Shown piece by piece: positions 60,555-64,000 of a stretch of DNA of 64,000 nucleotides. Numbering within the stretch: the first letter of the stretch is position 1; every line of letters starts with the position of its first letter. The notes beneath the pieces are model-generated. The model ran no database searches. It was not told where the DNA came from and saw nothing but the letters and a program-made list of their open reading frames with translations. The position numbers were made by a program, and so were the translations under genes. The stretch is taken from NCBI RefSeq assembly GCF_011745145.1, contig NZ_CP050191.1, positions 1,695,096-1,759,095 of the forward strand, written 5' to 3'. The stretch is from Mycobacterium sp. DL440 (lineage in GTDB: Bacteria; Actinomycetota; Actinomycetes; Mycobacteriales; Mycobacteriaceae).

Positions 60555-62176
60555 CACGCCGCACGCGCCGGTACGCCGGGGACCGCGTCGAGCAGGCGAC
60601 GGGTGTACGCCGCCGAGGGCGCGACGAAAACGTCCGCTGTGGCGCCGGTTTCGACCAGTCGGCCGTGTTCGAGCACGCTCACATGGTCGGCGATCTGGCG
60701 GACCAGGCTGAGGTCGTGGGAGATGAACAGGTAGGTCAGTGCCAGTTCCTGTTGCAGGTCGATCAGCAGGTCCACCACCTGTGCCTGCACGTGGACGTCC
60801 AGCGCGGAGGTCGGCTCGTCGAGCACCAGGATCGCCGGATGCAGCACCAGGGCGCGGGCCAACCCCACCCGCTGGCGTTGCCCGCCGGAGATCTCTCGCG
60901 GCTTGCGGTCGGCCAGGCCGGCAGACAGCCCGACGCGGTTGAGTACCTCGGTAACCTCATGGCGGCGCTGAGCTGGGGAGCCGATGCGGTTGATCCGCAA
61001 CGGCTCGGCGATCGCCTCGCCGATGGTGATCCGTGGATCGAGGGCGGCGAGTGGATTCTGGTGTACCAACTGCAGTATCCGGGCCTGCGCGCGCTGCTGT
61101 GCGGCGCGCAGCGGAGATTGCGCGGTCCGCACGGCTCCGTTGACCTGTACCTCGCCCGAGTCGAAGTCGGTGAGTCCCGCCAGCACTCTCGCCGCAGTGG
61201 TCTTGCCCGAGCCGGATTCGCCCACCAGGGCATGGATCGACCCGGGACGGACATCGAACGATACGGCGTCGAGTGCACGGGTCTCGCCATAGCGCTTCAC
61301 CAGCCGGTCCACCCGCAGGATCGGTTCGGCGGCCGTGGCCGCCGTTGGCAGGTGTGCGTACTTGTCCGGCGACAGCGCCGGTGCCGCGGCGATCAGCTGG
61401 CGGGTGTACTCGTCCTTCGGTGCGGCGAGCACGCCTGCGGTGGAGCCGGTTTCGCGCACCTCGCCGTCGCGCAACACCACCACGGTGTCGCTGTGCTGCT
61501 CGGCCAGCGCGAGGTCATGGGTGATGAACAGGACGCCGAGTCCGTGCTCGACGCGCAACTCGTCGAGCAGCTCGAGGATTCGCCGCTGCACGGTGACATC
61601 GAGTGCGGAGGTGGGCTCGTCGGCGATCAGCAGCCGGGGTTCGCCGGCAATGGCGATCGCGATGAGCACGCGCTGCAGCTGCCCGCCGGAGAGCTGATGA
61701 GGGTAGTCGCCGGCCCGGCGGCCCGCCTCGGCGATACCGACGTGCTCGAGCAGCTCGATGGCCCGCCGGCGGGCACCGGCTCGATCGGCGATCCGGTGCA
61801 CCCGCAGCACTTCGGCGATCTGGTCGCCGACCGGTTTGAGGGGATCCAGTGAGCCCAGCGGGTCCTGTGGGACGAAACCGATGGTGCTGCCGCGAAGCTC
61901 GCGCCACCGTCGTTGCGGCAGCTGCGTGACCACGCGACCCTCGACGAGGATGTCTCCCGCGGTGACCCGGCCGTTGGTGGGCAGCAGGCCCTGCGCTGCG
62001 CGCGCGATGGTGGACTTGCCCGATCCGGACTGACCGACAAGGGCCACCGCCTCGCCGGCTCCGACATCGAACGAGGCCTCGCGGACCACCTCGCCGCGGT
62101 CGGACCCGGCGTCACGGGAGCCCAGCGCATACTCGATGGTCAGACCGGAAAGCGACAGCAGTGCAGGGGAGTTCAT
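60554..62176 (-). CDS. ABC transporter ATPase with two fused nucleotide-binding domains
   Basis: 540 aa from the ATG at 62176. Two full NBDs: Walker A VGQSGSGKST and VGESGSGKTT, signatures LSGGQ and ISGGQ, Walker B LLIADEPTSALD and LVLDEPTSALD, each with a switch His. A DppD-DppF type fusion that powers the two permeases. The first domain's longer upstream frame overlaps the permease gene and is rejected. Confidence 0.92.
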   Translation of the reverse strand: MNSPALLSLSGLTIEYALGSRDAGSDRGEVVREASFDVGAGEAVALVGQSGSGKSTIARAAQGLLPTNGRVTAGDILVEGRVVTQLPQRRWRELRGSTIGFVPQDPLGSLDPLKPVGDQIAEVLRVHRIADRAGARRRAIELLEHVGIAEAGRRAGDYPHQLSGGQLQRVLIAIAIAGEPRLLIADEPTSALDVTVQRRILELLDELRVEHGLGVLFITHDLALAEQHSDTVVVLRDGEVRETGSTAGVLAAPKDEYTRQLIAAAPALSPDKYAHLPTAATAAEPILRVDRLVKRYGETRALDAVSFDVRPGSIHALVGESGSGKTTAARVLAGLTDFDSGEVQVNGAVRTAQSPLRAAQQRAQARILQLVHQNPLAALDPRITIGEAIAEPLRINRIGSPAQRRHEVTEVLNRVGLSAGLADRKPREISGGQRQRVGLARALVLHPAILVLDEPTSALDVHVQAQVVDLLIDLQQELALTYLFISHDLSLVRQIADHVSVLEHGRLVETGATADVFVAPSAAYTRRLLDAVPGVPARAA

Positions 62177-62178
62177 TT

Positions 62179-63027
62179 TCAGCCGACCTTCTCTCGGATG
62201 ATGTGGGCGAGCCGCGACAGGCTCATCACGGTGAACACGATCGCCAGTGCCGGGAAGAACACCAGGCCCGGTGCGGAGTTGATGTAGTTGCGTCCCTCGG
62301 AGATCAGCAGTCCCCATTCGGGTTCGGGCGGCTGTGCTCCATAGCCCAGGAAGCTCAGCGACGCGATCGCCAGGATCGCGGCGCCGAACTGCAGGGCCGC
62401 CAAGGCCAGCACGGCGGAGTAGGAATTCGGCAGGATGTGCCGGAACAGCAGGGTGAGATGGCCGGCGCCCAAGTGTGCACTGGCTTCCACGAAAGGCAGG
62501 TTCCGCACCGCCAGCACCTCGGATCGGGCCAGCCGGGCGAACACGGCGATGGACGAGATACCCACTGCGATCGCGGCATTCACCGTGCCGAAGCCGAGGG
62601 CCACGATGATGGTTATCGACAGCAGCAGCGTCGGGATCGACAGCAGCACATCGATGATCCGGCCGACGACGCTGTCGGTGATCCGGCCGAAGTAGGCCGC
62701 CAGCAGCCCGAGAATCGTTCCCACCAGCAGTCCGATCACCACGGCGATGAACGACCCGGCGATGGTGGTGCCGGTGCCGGCGATCACCCGGCTGAGCAGG
62801 TCGCGGCCGATGTAGTCCGTGCCGAACGGGTGCGCGAGGCTCGGACCGGCGAGCGGAAGATTCGGATTCTCCTGCAGCGGATCGTAGGGTGCGATGGCCG
62901 ATGGCGCGACGATCATTGCGGCGACCAGCAGCAACAACAACATCGGTGGGACGTCCCAAGGATTGATTCTGACCCGGTGGGCCAGCCTGGGAACAGGTAT
63001 CGCAGACAGTCTGTCGGTCAGGATCAT
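62179..63027 (-). CDS. ABC transporter permease (DppC/OppC family)
   Basis: 282 aa, six membrane segments. FGTDYIGRDLLSRVIAGTGTTIAGS is the OppC/DppC N-terminal signature; the EAA loop is EASAHLGAGHLTLLFRHILPNS. ATG overlaps the stop of the partner permease by four bases; stop is two bases before the ATPase start. Confidence 0.92.
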   Translation of the reverse strand: MILTDRLSAIPVPRLAHRVRINPWDVPPMLLLLLVAAMIVAPSAIAPYDPLQENPNLPLAGPSLAHPFGTDYIGRDLLSRVIAGTGTTIAGSFIAVVIGLLVGTILGLLAAYFGRITDSVVGRIIDVLLSIPTLLLSITIIVALGFGTVNAAIAVGISSIAVFARLARSEVLAVRNLPFVEASAHLGAGHLTLLFRHILPNSYSAVLALAALQFGAAILAIASLSFLGYGAQPPEPEWGLLISEGRNYINSAPGLVFFPALAIVFTVMSLSRLAHIIREKVG

Positions 63028-63983
63028 GCGGGCACCAGCGCGCCTCTCGGAGTGGTAGATCTCTCGATGCGTGGGTCGATCAGGGGGTAGATGACATCCA
63101 CCACGAGATTGACCAGGACAAACGTGACCGACACGGTGATGACCACCGCCTGGATGATCGGTGTGTCCTGGTTGCGGACTGCCGTCTCGGTGAGATAGCC
63201 GATCCCGGTGCGGTTGAAGATCGTTTCGGTGATCACTGATCCGGCCAGCAGTTCACCGACCGCGATGGCCACGATCGTGACGGTGGGAATCGAGCCATTC
63301 TTGACCAGATGGCCGAAGATGATTCGCCCGTCGTCAAGCCCTTTGGCTCGCAGCACTTCCACGTACGGCTGGGCGGCCGCATTGCTGAGTCCTTGGATCA
63401 ACACCTGGGCGATCGGCGCGGCCACCGGCAGTGCCAGTGGCAGCGCGGCCAGGACCGTCGACCGCAACCCCTCGTCGCGTACGGCCGATACCCATCCGAG
63501 GCTGAACGACAACCATTGCAGTGCCACGAGTCCGGTGACGAACACGGGAATGGACAGGAAAGCCGGCGGCAGTATCCGCGCGAACTCGCGGACCGGTGAC
63601 CATGGTGCGAACACCGCGGCAAGAGCGACGACGAAGCCGAGCAGTGCGGCCAGGATGAACGCCACACCGGCCAATGCCAGCGTCGAGGGCAGTGCGTGCG
63701 CCATCAGTCGCGCTACGGATTGCCCGCTGTTGAGCGAGTATCCGAGATCCCCGGTGAACAACCGCTGTACCGATACGCCGAACTGCACGATCGCCGGTTC
63801 GCTGAGCCGGTAATAATCGCGCAGGACCTGCGCATCCTGATCGGAGATCGGGTTCTCCGGATTGGAGATCTGCGTCTCGATCGGATCGCCCGGCAGCACG
63901 TTGAGAACGAAAAACACTGCAGTGTAAGCCAATACGATCACGATGATCGACTGGCCGATCCGCCGCAGGGTGAAGTTCAACAC
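63024..63983 (-). CDS. ABC transporter permease (DppB/OppB family)
   Basis: 319 aa. MLNFTLRRIGQSIIVIVLAY and FVLNVLPGDP are the OppB/DppB opening; the EAA loop is EVLRAKGLDDGRIIFGHLVKNG. First gene of the five-gene operon; only 17 bases of its upstream region are in the window, so the promoter is not visible. Confidence 0.92.
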   Translation of the reverse strand: MLNFTLRRIGQSIIVIVLAYTAVFFVLNVLPGDPIETQISNPENPISDQDAQVLRDYYRLSEPAIVQFGVSVQRLFTGDLGYSLNSGQSVARLMAHALPSTLALAGVAFILAALLGFVVALAAVFAPWSPVREFARILPPAFLSIPVFVTGLVALQWLSFSLGWVSAVRDEGLRSTVLAALPLALPVAAPIAQVLIQGLSNAAAQPYVEVLRAKGLDDGRIIFGHLVKNGSIPTVTIVAIAVGELLAGSVITETIFNRTGIGYLTETAVRNQDTPIIQAVVITVSVTFVLVNLVVDVIYPLIDPRIERSTTPRGALVPA

Positions 63984-64000
63984 CGCTCGAACGCTAAGGG

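Noticed and set aside
60665..61852. 395-residue plus-strand frame opposite the ABC ATPase
   Set aside because: Composition is that of a mirrored GC-rich gene; the minus-strand protein has two complete sets of ABC motifs.

Overview
This window is a high-GC mycobacterial chromosome segment, most likely from a fast-growing Mycolicibacterium-type species. The lineage is shown by an AftC arabinofuranosyltransferase, a ClpC2 decoy, a PrrB-type kinase, a PPE protein of the PPW subfamily, an EspC-like/WXG pair and the ChdC (HemQ) heme pathway. Gene order from about 0.7 to 16.5 kb follows the M. tuberculosis Rv2681-Rv2667 block, as far as I remember it, with echA15 absent between the DUF3000 gene and hemE.

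Region 1 (1-16.6 kb) is core genome: a truncated alpha/beta hydrolase, RNase D, DUF3000, hemE-cgoX-chdC (coproporphyrin-dependent heme synthesis), methyltransferases, msrB, an SGNH hydrolase with an AraC regulator, aftC, an exported hydrolase, ribD, zapE, GNAT, an exported DUF1942-like protein, a PPOX-fold protein and clpC2. Two related tandem repeat blocks (4 x 31 bp and 3 x 32 bp) sit exactly at gene junctions here.

Region 2 (16.6-33.8 kb) is accessory metabolism and regulation. It has an orphan PrrB-like kinase and several regulator/target pairs with visible operators (HxlR/SDR, GntR/MFS, LysR/TDT transporter). An extra class I DAHP synthase follows an aromatic leader peptide (Tyr-Trp-Arg-Phe) with competing RNA hairpins. 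A translationally coupled operon encodes a sterol-desaturase-like protein, an adenylate cyclase and a methyltransferase. A heme-iron module comprises TetR, heme oxygenase and a PPE gene with an iron box.

Region 3 (33.8-46.97 kb) is an island-like stretch bracketed by two copies of tRNA-Gly(GCC) inside a 117-bp perfect direct repeat. It holds a Ser/Thr kinase lacking its ATP-binding lysine, a type VII-linked toxin-like module with two paralogous membrane proteins, an HNH nuclease, a SEFIR/TIR protein next to a perfect 28-bp palindrome, decayed small genes, a DUF5131/TcmP pair, an HNH protein with duplicated NUMOD4-HNH units and an HExxH protein. I see no integrase. The second repeat copy belongs to a Gly-Cys-Val tRNA cluster.

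Region 4 (47-64 kb) holds a lipoprotein, tRNA-Val(CAC), tex, a TVP38-family protein, a MerR-controlled polysaccharide deacetylase abutting a cytochrome P450 relic, a ketopantoate-reductase-like gene, and a probable organosulfur locus: LysR, TauD dioxygenase, aldo/keto reductase and nitroreductase facing a five-gene operon (DszC/SfnB-like monooxygenase plus a peptide-type ABC importer) that runs to the right edge.
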